Source: JAQVEM01 sp964610315 (lineage in GTDB: Bacteria > Actinomycetota > Humimicrobiia > Humimicrobiales > Humimicrobiaceae). From it: a stretch of DNA of 64,000 bases. Under the pieces are notes generated by a model. The model was given only the letters and a program-made list of their open reading frames with translations. It searched no databases and was not told where the DNA came from. The stretch lies in NCBI GenBank assembly GCA_964610315.1, contig CAZSVM010000005.1, forward strand, positions 45,167 to 109,166, in the 5' to 3' direction. Shown here piece after piece: positions 50,300 through 59,620 of the stretch (the stretch's first letter is position 1; each line of letters opens with the position of its first letter). A program made the position numbers and the translations under genes.

Positions 50300-52039
50300 T
50301 TATTTTGTTACTCCTTTTTTTATTTTTTTATTCTTTAGATAATTGCTGATTTTATCCACCGGAAAGGTATTGGGAACATCTTCTTTTTCCAGCCAGCCCT
50401 TCCGGGCAATATTTACACCAAATTTATAATCGTTTAAATTTTTTAAATTATGGGCATCCGGATTTATAAAAATTTTTATCCCTTTTTCCCTGCCATATTT
50501 GCACATTCTCCAGTCAAGGTCAAGCCTATAGGGGCTTGCATTTAGTTCGATGTCTGCACCATTTTCTGCGGCTGCATTTATTATTCTTATTATATCTACT
50601 TTATAGGGATCTCTGGCCAGAAGCAGCCTTCCGGTAGGGTGAGCTATCATAGTGGTGAATTTATTTTCGATTGCTTTTATGATTCTATTAGTCATTTGTT
50701 CCTCGCTGAGATTGAAACTGGAATGAATGGCGGCGATTATAAAATCGAATTTACTAAGGATACTTTCTTTATAGTCGAGGTTTCCATCTGGAAGAATATC
50801 GCATTCGATTCCTTTAAAGATTTTAAGATCCGGATATTTTTTACCGGTTTTATCTATCTCTTCAAAATATTTATCAATATCATCATCTTTTAATCCTCCG
50901 GCATAGGCGGCGGATTTACTGTGTTCACTTATTCCGGCATATTGGAAACCCAATTTTTCCTGCAGGTATTCGCAAACCTGTTCCAGACTGATATTTCCGT
51001 CACTATGAGTAGTGTGAATGTGAAATATTCCTTTTATATCCTTTTCTTCTATTAGTTTTGGAAGGGTTTTATTTCTGGCAGCTTCGATTTCTCCGTAATT
51101 CTCTCTGAGTTCGGGAGGTATCCAGTCCATGGAAAAAAAACTGTAAATATCTTTTTCATCGGAGCATTTAATGAATTTATTATTTTTAAAAAGGCCGTAT
51201 TCGTTCATTTTTATATTATCTTTTTTGGCTGCAGTTCTCATGGCTGTGTTATGTTCCTTACTGCCGGTAAAATGATGGAGAGCATAGGGATACTGATTAT
51301 CATCAACAATTCTTATATCCACATTAATACCGGATTTTAATCTGATACTGGATTTCGTATCCCCCCGGGCAATTATATCCACTGCTTCATCAAGGCCGGT
51401 AAAGAAATCCATTACTTTATCCGGTTTATCGCTGCTGGCCACCACATCTATGTCCTTGACTATTTCCTTCTTTCTGCGGACACTTCCGGCAAGGCTGGAT
51501 CTTTTAACATATTCGAAATTCTGTATTTTTTGATGAATATTCTCTGCTTCCTCTATGATACTGGCATAAAGATATTTACCCTGATATTTTTTTAAAATTT
51601 CGATACCTTTAAGAATATTTTCCTGGGTCTTTTTGCCAAAATTAGGTAAATCCATTAGCCTGTTTTCTATACAGGCATACTCAAGCTGGCCAATATTACT
51701 TATTCCCAGATTATCATAAAGATATTTTATTTTTCTGGGACCCAGGGTGGGGATGGAAAGCATTTCTACCAGACCGGAAGGAATGGACTGTTTAAGATCA
51801 TGGTATAATTTAAGTTTGCCGGTATCGGTTAACTCTTTTATTCTTTCTGCAGTATGAGAACCTATTCCTTTTATACTGGTCAGATTTTCTATTTTTAAGT
51901 CTTTTCCAAAATCTATATCCGATGATTCCAGAGCCCGTGCCGCATTCTGATAAGCCCTGATTTTAAAAGGATTTTCATCTTTTAATTCCATAAGTACACT
52001 GATTTCTTTTAAAATCTTTATTACCTCTTCCTTATCCAT
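50300..52039 (-). CDS. polX: DNA polymerase X with PHP domain
   Basis: This 579-residue repair polymerase has HhH regions (S-I-K-G-I-G-S-H-T-A), a nucleotidyltransferase core (G-S-V-R-R-K-K-E-I-V-K-D-I-D-V, third Asp in V-D-I-R-I-V) and a PHP exonuclease domain with H-I-H-T-T-H-S-D-G, I-S-E-H-S, H-S-S-F, A-H-P-T-G and N-P-D-A-H. All catalytic residues appear present. I use ATG 52039; a TTG at 52051 sits one base from the AGGAGG site. It overlaps the DUF763 stop. It fills short gaps in base-excision repair, with nth five bases downstream. Confidence 0.95.
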   Translation of the reverse strand: MDKEEVIKILKEISVLMELKDENPFKIRAYQNAARALESSDIDFGKDLKIENLTSIKGIGSHTAERIKELTDTGKLKLYHDLKQSIPSGLVEMLSIPTLGPRKIKYLYDNLGISNIGQLEYACIENRLMDLPNFGKKTQENILKGIEILKKYQGKYLYASIIEEAENIHQKIQNFEYVKRSSLAGSVRRKKEIVKDIDVVASSDKPDKVMDFFTGLDEAVDIIARGDTKSSIRLKSGINVDIRIVDDNQYPYALHHFTGSKEHNTAMRTAAKKDNIKMNEYGLFKNNKFIKCSDEKDIYSFFSMDWIPPELRENYGEIEAARNKTLPKLIEEKDIKGIFHIHTTHSDGNISLEQVCEYLQEKLGFQYAGISEHSKSAAYAGGLKDDDIDKYFEEIDKTGKKYPDLKIFKGIECDILPDGNLDYKESILSKFDFIIAAIHSSFNLSEEQMTNRIIKAIENKFTTMIAHPTGRLLLARDPYKVDIIRIINAAAENGADIELNASPYRLDLDWRMCKYGREKGIKIFINPDAHNLKNLNDYKFGVNIARKGWLEKEDVPNTFPVDKISNYLKNKKIKKGVTK

Positions 52040-53120
52040 AAAAGACGGCAAGCCTCCTTATAGCTTTTATTTTTTCCGTTTTACCAATTTTACTATCCCT
52101 GACTGCTTTGTGTAAAATTTCTATGGAACGATCATAATTTTCCCTGTCGACAGGATAGGGAATACCATCCTTTCCTCCATGGGTAAAACTAAATCTGGCC
52201 GGGTCTTTGATACTATAATTTACTCCATATACCAGTTCGGAAATCAAAGCCAGTGCCCTTACTGTTTTGGGACCCACACCCCTTATTGCCAGTAATTTCT
52301 CAAAATTTTCCGGTTTTCTTTCATAGGTTGAGGTAAAAATTTTCTCCAGCTTTTTTAGATTCATATCATTCAGTTTTATATGGTGTCGCCGGGGCAGAGT
52401 ATGACTGTTTTCCTGCCACTGTCTTATTTTTTTTAGATCTTTTAGAATATTTTTTGGCTTCTCGCAGGATAGTTCGGTAACTGTTTCTCTTGCTTTTTCA
52501 CTTTCAAGTGCTACTAGATTAATGACCCTACTTTTTTTATCACAGCATATGGCTTTATGAGGTTCGCATACAAAGCTTTCCAGATCTTTGGAGAGCCAGT
52601 GATACCTTCTTGCTGTCCGGTCGTCTTCATTCATTCCTTGCTGTATTACCGACCATGTATCACCCTCTTTGGTAAAAATAAAGCAGTGATGATAAAGTTG
52701 ATATCCGTCCTGGAGGGCATTATTATCTATTTTTGCGGTTATTTTACTGTTGTATATAAGATTGCTGAAGTCTTTTCCCATTATATTGGCTGCGTTTTCG
52801 ATTTCAAGCGGGGTTTTTCTGGAAGTGCTCCCTTTGCCGCCGGCAACAAAAAAGCCAAAGTCTTTTTCCAATCCTTTTACGGCTTCCTTAACTGCGCCGC
52901 AGACAGTGGTGGTGACTCCACTGGAATGCCAGTCAAATCCCAGGACACACCCCAGAGCCTGGAACCACAATGGATCGGAAAGTCTGTAAAGCATTTCTTC
53001 CGGGCCGTATTCGGAAACAATCATTGATATTATCTCTCTGGAGAGTCTTTCCATCCTGTTAAATAACCAGTAGGGTGCTTTTCCTCCGTGAAGAGGAAGT
53101 TTCATGGTTCCTGTTTTCAT
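52032..53120 (-). CDS. DUF763 protein with helix-hairpin-helix
   Basis: This 362-residue protein has the opening T-G-T-M-K-L-P-L-H-G-G-K-A-P and later V-A-G-G-K-G-S-T-S-R-K-T-P that mark DUF763 (COG1415). Near residue 280 it has a helix-hairpin-helix, I-R-G-V-G-P-K-T-V-R-A-L, which suggests DNA binding. No biochemical function is established that I know of. It heads the minus-strand group with polX and nth, and overlaps polX, so a DNA-repair role is likely by context. Confidence 0.88.
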   Translation of the reverse strand: MKTGTMKLPLHGGKAPYWLFNRMERLSREIISMIVSEYGPEEMLYRLSDPLWFQALGCVLGFDWHSSGVTTTVCGAVKEAVKGLEKDFGFFVAGGKGSTSRKTPLEIENAANIMGKDFSNLIYNSKITAKIDNNALQDGYQLYHHCFIFTKEGDTWSVIQQGMNEDDRTARRYHWLSKDLESFVCEPHKAICCDKKSRVINLVALESEKARETVTELSCEKPKNILKDLKKIRQWQENSHTLPRRHHIKLNDMNLKKLEKIFTSTYERKPENFEKLLAIRGVGPKTVRALALISELVYGVNYSIKDPARFSFTHGGKDGIPYPVDRENYDRSIEILHKAVRDSKIGKTEKIKAIRRLAVFYG

Positions 53121-53232
53121 GGCATCAAGTTTTTATGCTTTCTTATTTATATGATTTTTTAATTTCCTGTAATTAGCTTAATTCTATCATTTATTGGGAA
53201 AATATGCGTAGTATAATAATTGGCAGGTATAA

Positions 53233-55161
53233 TTAACTGGATTTGGAAGAAGCAAAAATAAATTTAGTTATTCCGTGATTTGTTTTTTCCCAGTAAAAAG
53301 GTTTAAAAACTAACTGGAACAGAGCCTTATAAGCTGCAATGGAGTGAAATATCCAGTAAACAGGATTAAGCAGTGAATATGGTATCAGGTTATAGTATTT
53401 TCTGGAAAATGCCGCTGCCGCATTAAGAAATATCATGGCAAGGTTACCGGCTATAAGGCTTATGGTTCCCACAAGGATTATTAGTGCCGGGATTACCGGA
53501 AATATTATAAAGTTATGGGCCAGTATCCAGAACAAGAAAGTAAGCCACATAATGGGGTTAACCAGGAAGGTAAATGGGGTCCCCACAATCAGCATTTGAA
53601 AAGAAAACCATTTCCAGAATCCCAGAGTTTTTATAAACTTTACAGGATGTCTGTTATAAACCAGAGCGGTCTGCATATAACCTTTAATCCACCTGGAACG
53701 CTGCCTTATCCAGTTCCCGAAACTCTTATTTGCTTCTTCGTAAGTGGTGGAATCGATAACTCCCACTCTTTTTTTCTCTGCTGCCATTCTAACTCCCAGA
53801 TCTGCATCTTCGGTTACGTTGAAAGGATCCCATCCCGATATTTTTTTGAGAATATCTACTTTAAAATGATTACTGGTCCCGCCCAGCGGTATGGGCATCT
53901 TAAATTTATATAAACCGCTGAGCATATAATCGAACCAGTAAGAGTATTCAAGAGTGAACATTCTGGTCAGGAAATTTTCATTCCTGTTATAATAATTCAG
54001 ATAAGCCTGAAAACAACCATATTCATCGGAGCTGTTTTGAAATGCTATAAGTGCTTTTTTTAATTGATCGGGTTCAGGAATATCTTCGGCATCATAAATT
54101 ACCAGATACTTGCCTCTGGCAAAGTAAAGGCCATAATTACATGCTTTGGGCTTGGTAATTGGTGTTCCGTTGGGAACATAAAAAAATCTCCAGTTTGAAA
54201 ATGGTTTGAGGCTCTTGGCTATATTTATGGTTTTATAATCATGATCCTCGAATAAAAATATTACATCAAGTTTATTTTTAGGATAATCAAGATTCTTTAT
54301 AGCGGTTATAATATTTATTAAAACTGTCTCCGGTTCTCTGAATAAAGGCACTAGAACGGTATAAACGGGATATTCCTTTGTCTCCTTATTTTTTATAATC
54401 TGGTATTTTTTGCTGGCAGTGAATCTGTTTTTTATTCCGGTTATACTTATAACGAACTTATATAATATGGACATTAGATAAAAAGCCTGAATAAGCGCAA
54501 AAAGCCCAATCAGTATTTGATCAGTGTAAAACCACATGCCCGCAGCCAGTAAAAGTAATGCTGCCGCAAAAAAGATAATCTGCGTTTTTTTCATTCTGAC
54601 GAATGCCGACTCTTCTGGTTCCCTGATATGAAGGCCAAAAATTGCCTTGGTATGAAGGTTTCTTTTAAAAATTTTTTGTACCAGATTGGTTAAATCCTGA
54701 TCGGTTATGACTCTTTCGTCTATATTCTGAACATTGAATTTATTTTTGAAATATTCTATGGTTTTTTTATTTTTGGGATATGAGGTAAGAACAACCAGTT
54801 TATTTTTGGTTATATATAAAGGCAGAGTCTGAAATTTAATAACTTCTTCGGCCTCGATTCTTTGCAGCAGGAATGTATCAAGCTTTTCTATGTATATTTC
54901 AATATCTTTCGATACAAAAGGCAGCTTAAACTTTTCTGATAGAGCCTTATAGAACTGTAATCTGCTGATAAAACCGTTGCTTAAGAGTATCCAGCCCAGT
55001 CTTCCGCCGTCTTTCTTTTGAATAACCAGAGCCTTATAGAGATCTTCACGGGAAATATAACCTTTATTTACCAGTATATCGCCAATCCTATTTTCCCATT
55101 GTATGTCAAGATCAATATCTTCGGGCGATAAATTCTTTATTAAATTATAACTTAATTCCAT
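53233..55161 (-). CDS. MshEN (GspE N-terminal) fused to membrane GT2 glycosyltransferase
   Basis: This 642-residue protein begins with a GspE/MshE N-terminal domain (about 20-165; R-I-G-D-I-L-V-N-K-G-Y-I and L-S-E-K-F-K-L-P-F-V), then two membrane helices (about 192-235), a GT2 catalytic domain (about 275-500) and four or so further helices. Catalytic motifs are Y-D-A-E-D, T-E-D-A-D and Q-R-S-R-W, as in processive cellulose-synthase-like enzymes. MshEN domains can bind c-di-GMP, and the window holds two c-di-GMP turnover proteins, so the polymerase could be c-di-GMP controlled. Product polysaccharide unknown. Confidence 0.88.
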   Translation of the reverse strand: MELSYNLIKNLSPEDIDLDIQWENRIGDILVNKGYISREDLYKALVIQKKDGGRLGWILLSNGFISRLQFYKALSEKFKLPFVSKDIEIYIEKLDTFLLQRIEAEEVIKFQTLPLYITKNKLVVLTSYPKNKKTIEYFKNKFNVQNIDERVITDQDLTNLVQKIFKRNLHTKAIFGLHIREPEESAFVRMKKTQIIFFAAALLLLAAGMWFYTDQILIGLFALIQAFYLMSILYKFVISITGIKNRFTASKKYQIIKNKETKEYPVYTVLVPLFREPETVLINIITAIKNLDYPKNKLDVIFLFEDHDYKTINIAKSLKPFSNWRFFYVPNGTPITKPKACNYGLYFARGKYLVIYDAEDIPEPDQLKKALIAFQNSSDEYGCFQAYLNYYNRNENFLTRMFTLEYSYWFDYMLSGLYKFKMPIPLGGTSNHFKVDILKKISGWDPFNVTEDADLGVRMAAEKKRVGVIDSTTYEEANKSFGNWIRQRSRWIKGYMQTALVYNRHPVKFIKTLGFWKWFSFQMLIVGTPFTFLVNPIMWLTFLFWILAHNFIIFPVIPALIILVGTISLIAGNLAMIFLNAAAAFSRKYYNLIPYSLLNPVYWIFHSIAAYKALFQLVFKPFYWEKTNHGITKFIFASSKSS

Positions 55162-55380
55162 ATTTTTTTATCATAAAGTTTTAATACATTAATTAAAACA
55201 TATAAATATAACAATGTAAATAGTTTTTTTAAAAAAAAAGAATTAAGATAGGTAAAAACTTTTTTTATAAATATTGGGCTAAATATAATTAAAAAGCACG
55301 CCGTTCGTGTATTTTTAGGGGGAGTAGGGGATTTACCCTGGTGTTAAAAATGGATAAAAAAGAAGGAGTATCCGGTTATT

Positions 55381-56055
55381 TTAATCTATATTTTGAGCTC
55401 TGGTTAAAGGAACAAAGGCTACATCGCATAAACTTATTTTTTTTATATTGTTTCCCTGCTTGATTATTTTATATAAAACCTGGCCCCAGCTTGAGGGACC
55501 GACAGGAATAATCATAATTCCTCCATCCTTTAATTGTTCGATAAATGGCTGAGGAATATGATCGGGCGCGGCGGTAACCATTATTCTATCGTATGGTGAA
55601 TGTTTTTCCCACCCCAGATAGCCGTCATGGTTACTCATTTTTATATTTTTATATCCGGTGAGCAGATTTTTATTTTTCCGATAGAGAGAAGTAATTATTT
55701 CTACGGTATAGATTTCCTTTGCCAGTTCAGCCAATATGGCTACCTGGTAACCAGAACCGGTACCAATTTCCAGAACTTTTTCATTTCCGCTCAGTTCCAG
55801 ATTTTCAGTCATAAGGGCTACTATATATGGCTGTGATATGGTCTGACCGGATCCAATGGGAAGCGGCCGGTCTTCATAAGCTGAATCTATATAGATTTCA
55901 TCTACAAAAATATGGCGGGGTACTTTTTTGAGGGCTTCCAGCACTTTTTTATCATGAATTCCGCGGGAGATAATTTGTTCCTGTATCATATTTTCCCGGA
56001 GCAACTGGTGTCTTCTGGTATCCTGTAAACCGTAATAGTTTTTTATTTTTTTCAT
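55381..56055 (-). CDS. pcm: Protein-L-isoaspartate O-methyltransferase
   Basis: This 224-residue enzyme has the SAM motif V-L-E-I-G-T-G-S-G-Y-Q and the Pcm landmarks V-P-R-H-I-F-V, P-L-P-I-G-S-G-Q-T-I-S-Q-P and D-G-Y-L-G-W. It repairs isoaspartyl residues that accumulate in aged proteins and is often important for survival during long starvation. A 219-base gap separates it from the GT2 fusion gene downstream on the same strand; I see no supported gene in that gap. Confidence 0.94.
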   Translation of the reverse strand: MKKIKNYYGLQDTRRHQLLRENMIQEQIISRGIHDKKVLEALKKVPRHIFVDEIYIDSAYEDRPLPIGSGQTISQPYIVALMTENLELSGNEKVLEIGTGSGYQVAILAELAKEIYTVEIITSLYRKNKNLLTGYKNIKMSNHDGYLGWEKHSPYDRIMVTAAPDHIPQPFIEQLKDGGIMIIPVGPSSWGQVLYKIIKQGNNIKKISLCDVAFVPLTRAQNID

Positions 56056-56133
56056 AAGTTGCAGTATATTGTGATATAATATTCTGCTTTGAATATTATT
56101 ATAAAAATATTATAGCATATAAAATATTATAAA

Positions 56134-57960
56134 ATGATTAATTTAAAACTAGCAAATATCCTTACCGATATTGCAGAACTTAAGAAATCCGGCGCCGCCA
56201 ATAAAGCTATAGAGTCCAATTTGATAGTAGCAGCAAGAACACTCAGGGATAATCCCCGGAGTATAGAAAAAATCTACCGCAGTGGAAGGCTTAAGGAACT
56301 GGTGGGCATGGAAGGGCTGGCTTATAAACTTATTGTGGAATATATGGAGAGGGGAAACATAAGGCTATATGAGGAAATAAAATCAAAGTACACCGAGGAT
56401 TTAATAAGACTGATAAGAATAAGCGGGCTTGGCAGAAGGAGAATGTTTAAAATCTATGAAACTTTAAATATAAAAAGCATTGAAGATCTGGAAGACAGGG
56501 TTACCAGCAGCAAAATTAATGGTAGAATTCTTGATATTATTACAGAGGCCGGTTCTGACAGAAGAAAAGATAACCTCTTTTATATTGAAAGACTTAAAAA
56601 TTCACTGGATTATCTCAAGAGCATAAAAAACCTTTATCCGCGCTGGCATGTCGACCTCTGTCTCGATGAAATAAAAAATGGCCTTTACAGGATAAAAGAT
56701 ATAGAAAAAGTAATGGTGGTCGGTTCCATAAGGAGGAAAAAATCGACGGTAAAGGATATAGATATACTTATACTGCCCGGTTTTAATGGCCAGCTTTATG
56801 ATTCTTCAAGAAGCAGCAGGCTGCTTGAGAAGATTAAAACACTTAATTTTATTGGAGGATTTAAAGGCAATTGCATAAAACCGGAGAGTATAAGTGCAAG
56901 ATTTGAAACCATCTTTGGCATAGAAGTGGAGTTTATTGTAAGCAGTAGTAAAAATTGGGCTGTGGATATGCTGTATACCACCGGAAGCAAAGAGCATATA
57001 AAAAAATTGGAGGAAATAGCCGGAGAAAAAGGGCATATGGAAAAGGGGAGGATAAAGATTGATGATTTTCTGGAGAAAAAGAAACCGCAGGCAAGAACTC
57101 GTTTATCGGATGACTGTACCCGCCTTGAAGAAGATATCTACAGCAGGTTGGATCTTCAATTTATACCCCCTGAGTTAAGGGAAAATCAGGGTGAAATAGA
57201 GCTGGCCAAGAAGCATTTTCTGCCCTCACTTTTAACTGTGGAGGATATTAAAGGCGATCTGCATATCCATTCCGGCTGGAGCGATGGAGTTATAAGTCTG
57301 GAAGATATGATTGAAAGAATAAAAAAATTTAACTATCAGTATATAGCCATTACCGACCATTCGGTGAGTAATTATTACGGAAAAGGCCTGAATAATAAAA
57401 AACTACAGGAAAAAACAAATTATATAAGAAAATTAAATTCTAAGTTTAAAGACTTCCGTATATTGATGGGCTCTGAAATAGACATAATCGGTGCCGGTAA
57501 ATTAGATTATCCCCAGGATATAATTAAAAAAATGGATATAGCCGTTGGTTCGATGCACTCTTCTTTCCTGAATTCGGAAGCGGAAAATACAGCCAGAGTG
57601 GTGAGTGCCCTTGAAAATAAATGTATCGATTTTATTGCCCACCCTACAGGAGTGGTTTTTGGCAACAGAGCGCCGTATTCTATCGATGTTGACCGGTTGA
57701 TTATGAGTGTGGCTGAAAATAATAAAGCTCTGGAAATAAATTCGTATTACCTGAGGATGGATCTTGACCGGGAAAAGGTCAAAAAGGCAGCAAAAATGGG
57801 AGTAAGGGTAGTTATAAATACGGATGCGCATCGCCCCAATAATATGGATATGATTATATTGGGAGTGGATATAGCCAGAAGAGCGGGACTGGAGAAAAAG
57901 GATGTATTGAATACGCTCTCCCTTGAAGAATTAAAAGCATGGAAAAAACAAAGAAATTAG
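56134..57960 (+). CDS. Second, divergent PolX-like protein with PHP domain
   Basis: This 608-residue protein has the same domain order as the PolX at 50.3 kb. It has HhH segments (I-S-G-L-G-R-R-R), a nucleotidyltransferase core (G-S-I-R-R-K-K-S-T-V-K-D-I-D-I) and a PHP domain with complete ligands (H-I-H-S-G-W-S-D-G, T-D-H-S, M-H-S-S-F, A-H-P-T-G, N-T-D-A-H). The third polymerase carboxylate reads V-E-F-I-V, Glu instead of Asp, and the region is more degenerate. It may be mainly a 3'-5' exonuclease or AP endonuclease. No strong ribosome site precedes ATG 56134. Confidence 0.88.
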   Translation: MINLKLANILTDIAELKKSGAANKAIESNLIVAARTLRDNPRSIEKIYRSGRLKELVGMEGLAYKLIVEYMERGNIRLYEEIKSKYTEDLIRLIRISGLGRRRMFKIYETLNIKSIEDLEDRVTSSKINGRILDIITEAGSDRRKDNLFYIERLKNSLDYLKSIKNLYPRWHVDLCLDEIKNGLYRIKDIEKVMVVGSIRRKKSTVKDIDILILPGFNGQLYDSSRSSRLLEKIKTLNFIGGFKGNCIKPESISARFETIFGIEVEFIVSSSKNWAVDMLYTTGSKEHIKKLEEIAGEKGHMEKGRIKIDDFLEKKKPQARTRLSDDCTRLEEDIYSRLDLQFIPPELRENQGEIELAKKHFLPSLLTVEDIKGDLHIHSGWSDGVISLEDMIERIKKFNYQYIAITDHSVSNYYGKGLNNKKLQEKTNYIRKLNSKFKDFRILMGSEIDIIGAGKLDYPQDIIKKMDIAVGSMHSSFLNSEAENTARVVSALENKCIDFIAHPTGVVFGNRAPYSIDVDRLIMSVAENNKALEINSYYLRMDLDREKVKKAAKMGVRVVINTDAHRPNNMDMIILGVDIARRAGLEKKDVLNTLSLEELKAWKKQRN

Positions 57961-58018
57961 ATAATTCAGATTAATTTCCAGTTAAGTATCCTTTAATAAT
58001 CAGTTTATAGTTGGTTAA

Positions 58019-58972
58019 TTATTTTTTACGGTATTTAAAAACTCTCTTATTGCTGAAATCGGGTATGAATAAATCCTTTTTACCGCTGAGTGATATGTGA
58101 TCCTGGGTCCATCCATAACTAAAACCTTTCTTTTCCGCATATCTTACCACTTCCAGATATTCTTTTGCGGTAATTATTCTACTTAACTCCGGGTATTTAA
58201 ATGCCTTATAGAGGGGGTGGTATTGGGCCATGATGCTTAAATAGACATCGGTGGATAATTCATTTTTAATAAAATCCAGAGTCTTTTTTATTCCTCCGAT
58301 ATTTTCGGGCAGGACCAGGAACCTTATAAGGAGTCCTTTTTGGGCTATTCCTTCTTTGTCCAGCTGAAGCCCTCCAACCTGCCTGTACATCTCTTTTACC
58401 GATTGTCGATTATACCTGACATAATCTTCGGCCATGGAATATTTTCTTGCCATGTTATCGCGGCTGTAACGCATATCTGGCATATAAATATCAATAACCC
58501 CATCCAGCATTCTTATAATCTCAGGATGGTCATATCCTCCGGTATTAAATACGGTGGGGATTGAAAGACCATTATTTACGGCAGTATAAAGAGCTTTTAC
58601 TATTTGGGGAATCCATATGGTTGGCGAGACAAAATTGATATTGTGACATCCTGAATTCTGTAAATTAATCATACTTTTTGCCAGTTCCGCTATACTATAC
58701 TCCCATCCTTCCCTTTCCTGACTAATCTGGTAGTTCTGACAGTATACGCATTTCATATTGCAGTATGAGAAAAAGATGGTTCCAGAACCTCTGGTTCCCG
58801 AAAGGGGAGGTTCTTCTCCATGATGGGGCAGGGCTGAGGATACAACCGGCTTATAACCGGCGCCGCAGAAACCTTTCTCACCGCCAGTCCTGTTTACTTC
58901 ACATTGGTGGGGGCATATTACACATTTATTTAATATTTTATCAAGAGATTGGGCAAGTTCAGATAATTCCAT
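58019..58972 (-). CDS. PflX-type radical SAM protein (COG1313)
   Basis: This 317-residue protein has an N-terminal Cys cluster (C-V-I-C-P-H-Q-C and G-F-C-G-A) followed by the radical SAM motif C-N-M-K-C-V-Y-C in the S-Y-C context. Another landmark is H-H-G-E-E-P-P-L-S-G-T-R-G-S-G-T. It resembles pyruvate formate-lyase-activating enzymes, but no glycyl-radical enzyme gene lies in the window and the family's real substrate is unknown. Its gene overlaps nothing and is 58 bases from the XRE gene on the same strand. Confidence 0.88.
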   Translation of the reverse strand: MELSELAQSLDKILNKCVICPHQCEVNRTGGEKGFCGAGYKPVVSSALPHHGEEPPLSGTRGSGTIFFSYCNMKCVYCQNYQISQEREGWEYSIAELAKSMINLQNSGCHNINFVSPTIWIPQIVKALYTAVNNGLSIPTVFNTGGYDHPEIIRMLDGVIDIYMPDMRYSRDNMARKYSMAEDYVRYNRQSVKEMYRQVGGLQLDKEGIAQKGLLIRFLVLPENIGGIKKTLDFIKNELSTDVYLSIMAQYHPLYKAFKYPELSRIITAKEYLEVVRYAEKKGFSYGWTQDHISLSGKKDLFIPDFSNKRVFKYRKK

Positions 58973-59030
58973 AATAAAACAAGATATAATTTTGATTAAA
59001 AAATAATGATAGGTTTAAGATATAATAATT

Positions 59031-59372
59031 TTATTTTTCTGTGAATGATTTTTTTCTTTCAGCTACTTTTAATTTTTTCTTGCTTATAAGGCTTTTTATG
59101 TAATCATAAGCTCTATCAATGACCTGGGAATTCTTTTCCAACATTTTTTCAATCTTGTAAATTCTATATTCCTTAAAATATTCGGGAGGTATGCCTAATC
59201 CATTTGCAATCAATTCGATAGTTGAAATGGGAGGATAACTTTTTCTTTTTTTAAGTTTACTAAAATAACTGTAATTTAAATTAGTTTTATTGGCCAGACT
59301 CCTTAGTTTTATTTTCTTTTCTTCTATTATTTCTTTTAAAGCCGTACCGAAGTTCTTGTTGGAATACATCAT
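59031..59372 (-). CDS. XRE-family HTH regulator
   Basis: This 113-residue protein has an N-terminal XRE/Cro helix-turn-helix (about 8-65) with L-R-S-L-A-N-K-T-N-L-N-Y-S-Y-F-S-K-L and P-P-I-S-T-I-E-L-I-A-N-G-L-G-I. The C-terminal third is basic and helical, with no ligand domain. Two adjacent ATG codons (59372 and 59369) can serve as start. The target is unknown. It lies upstream of the PflX-like gene on the same strand and is divergent from the GGDEF gene. Confidence 0.85.
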   Translation of the reverse strand: MMYSNKNFGTALKEIIEEKKIKLRSLANKTNLNYSYFSKLKKRKSYPPISTIELIANGLGIPPEYFKEYRIYKIEKMLEKNSQVIDRAYDYIKSLISKKKLKVAERKKSFTEK

Positions 59373-59620
59373 ATATACATTATATATCTAATATATTTGA
59401 TAGTTTATAACATTTGTTCAATTCTATAATATTAGAAGGAGTTCTATAAGTTTTTTAGTCAATAATAAGTTGACAATTATATCAACAAAATAAAGAAGAC
59501 AGCGGTAGGCTGCAAAACATGGAACAGAGGTTACAAATAAATAAACCATTAATGAATTATTGAAATATTTATTATATAATTAGACAAAATACCGGTTATG
59601 ACAATCTTGTATGCATCTAT

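Noticed and set aside
52557..53027. 156-codon frame antisense to the DUF763 gene
   Set aside because: Shadow of a strongly conserved coding region; no start signal.
55350..55440. Plus-strand frame beginning M-D-K-K-E-G-V before pcm
   Set aside because: Runs antisense into the pcm gene with no support.
59469..59486. GTTGA-N8-TCAAC near the XRE gene, with TTGACA on the plus strand
   Set aside because: Only 5-bp arms, about 100 bp from the XRE start, and no -10 box at the right distance; could be chance in AT-rich DNA.
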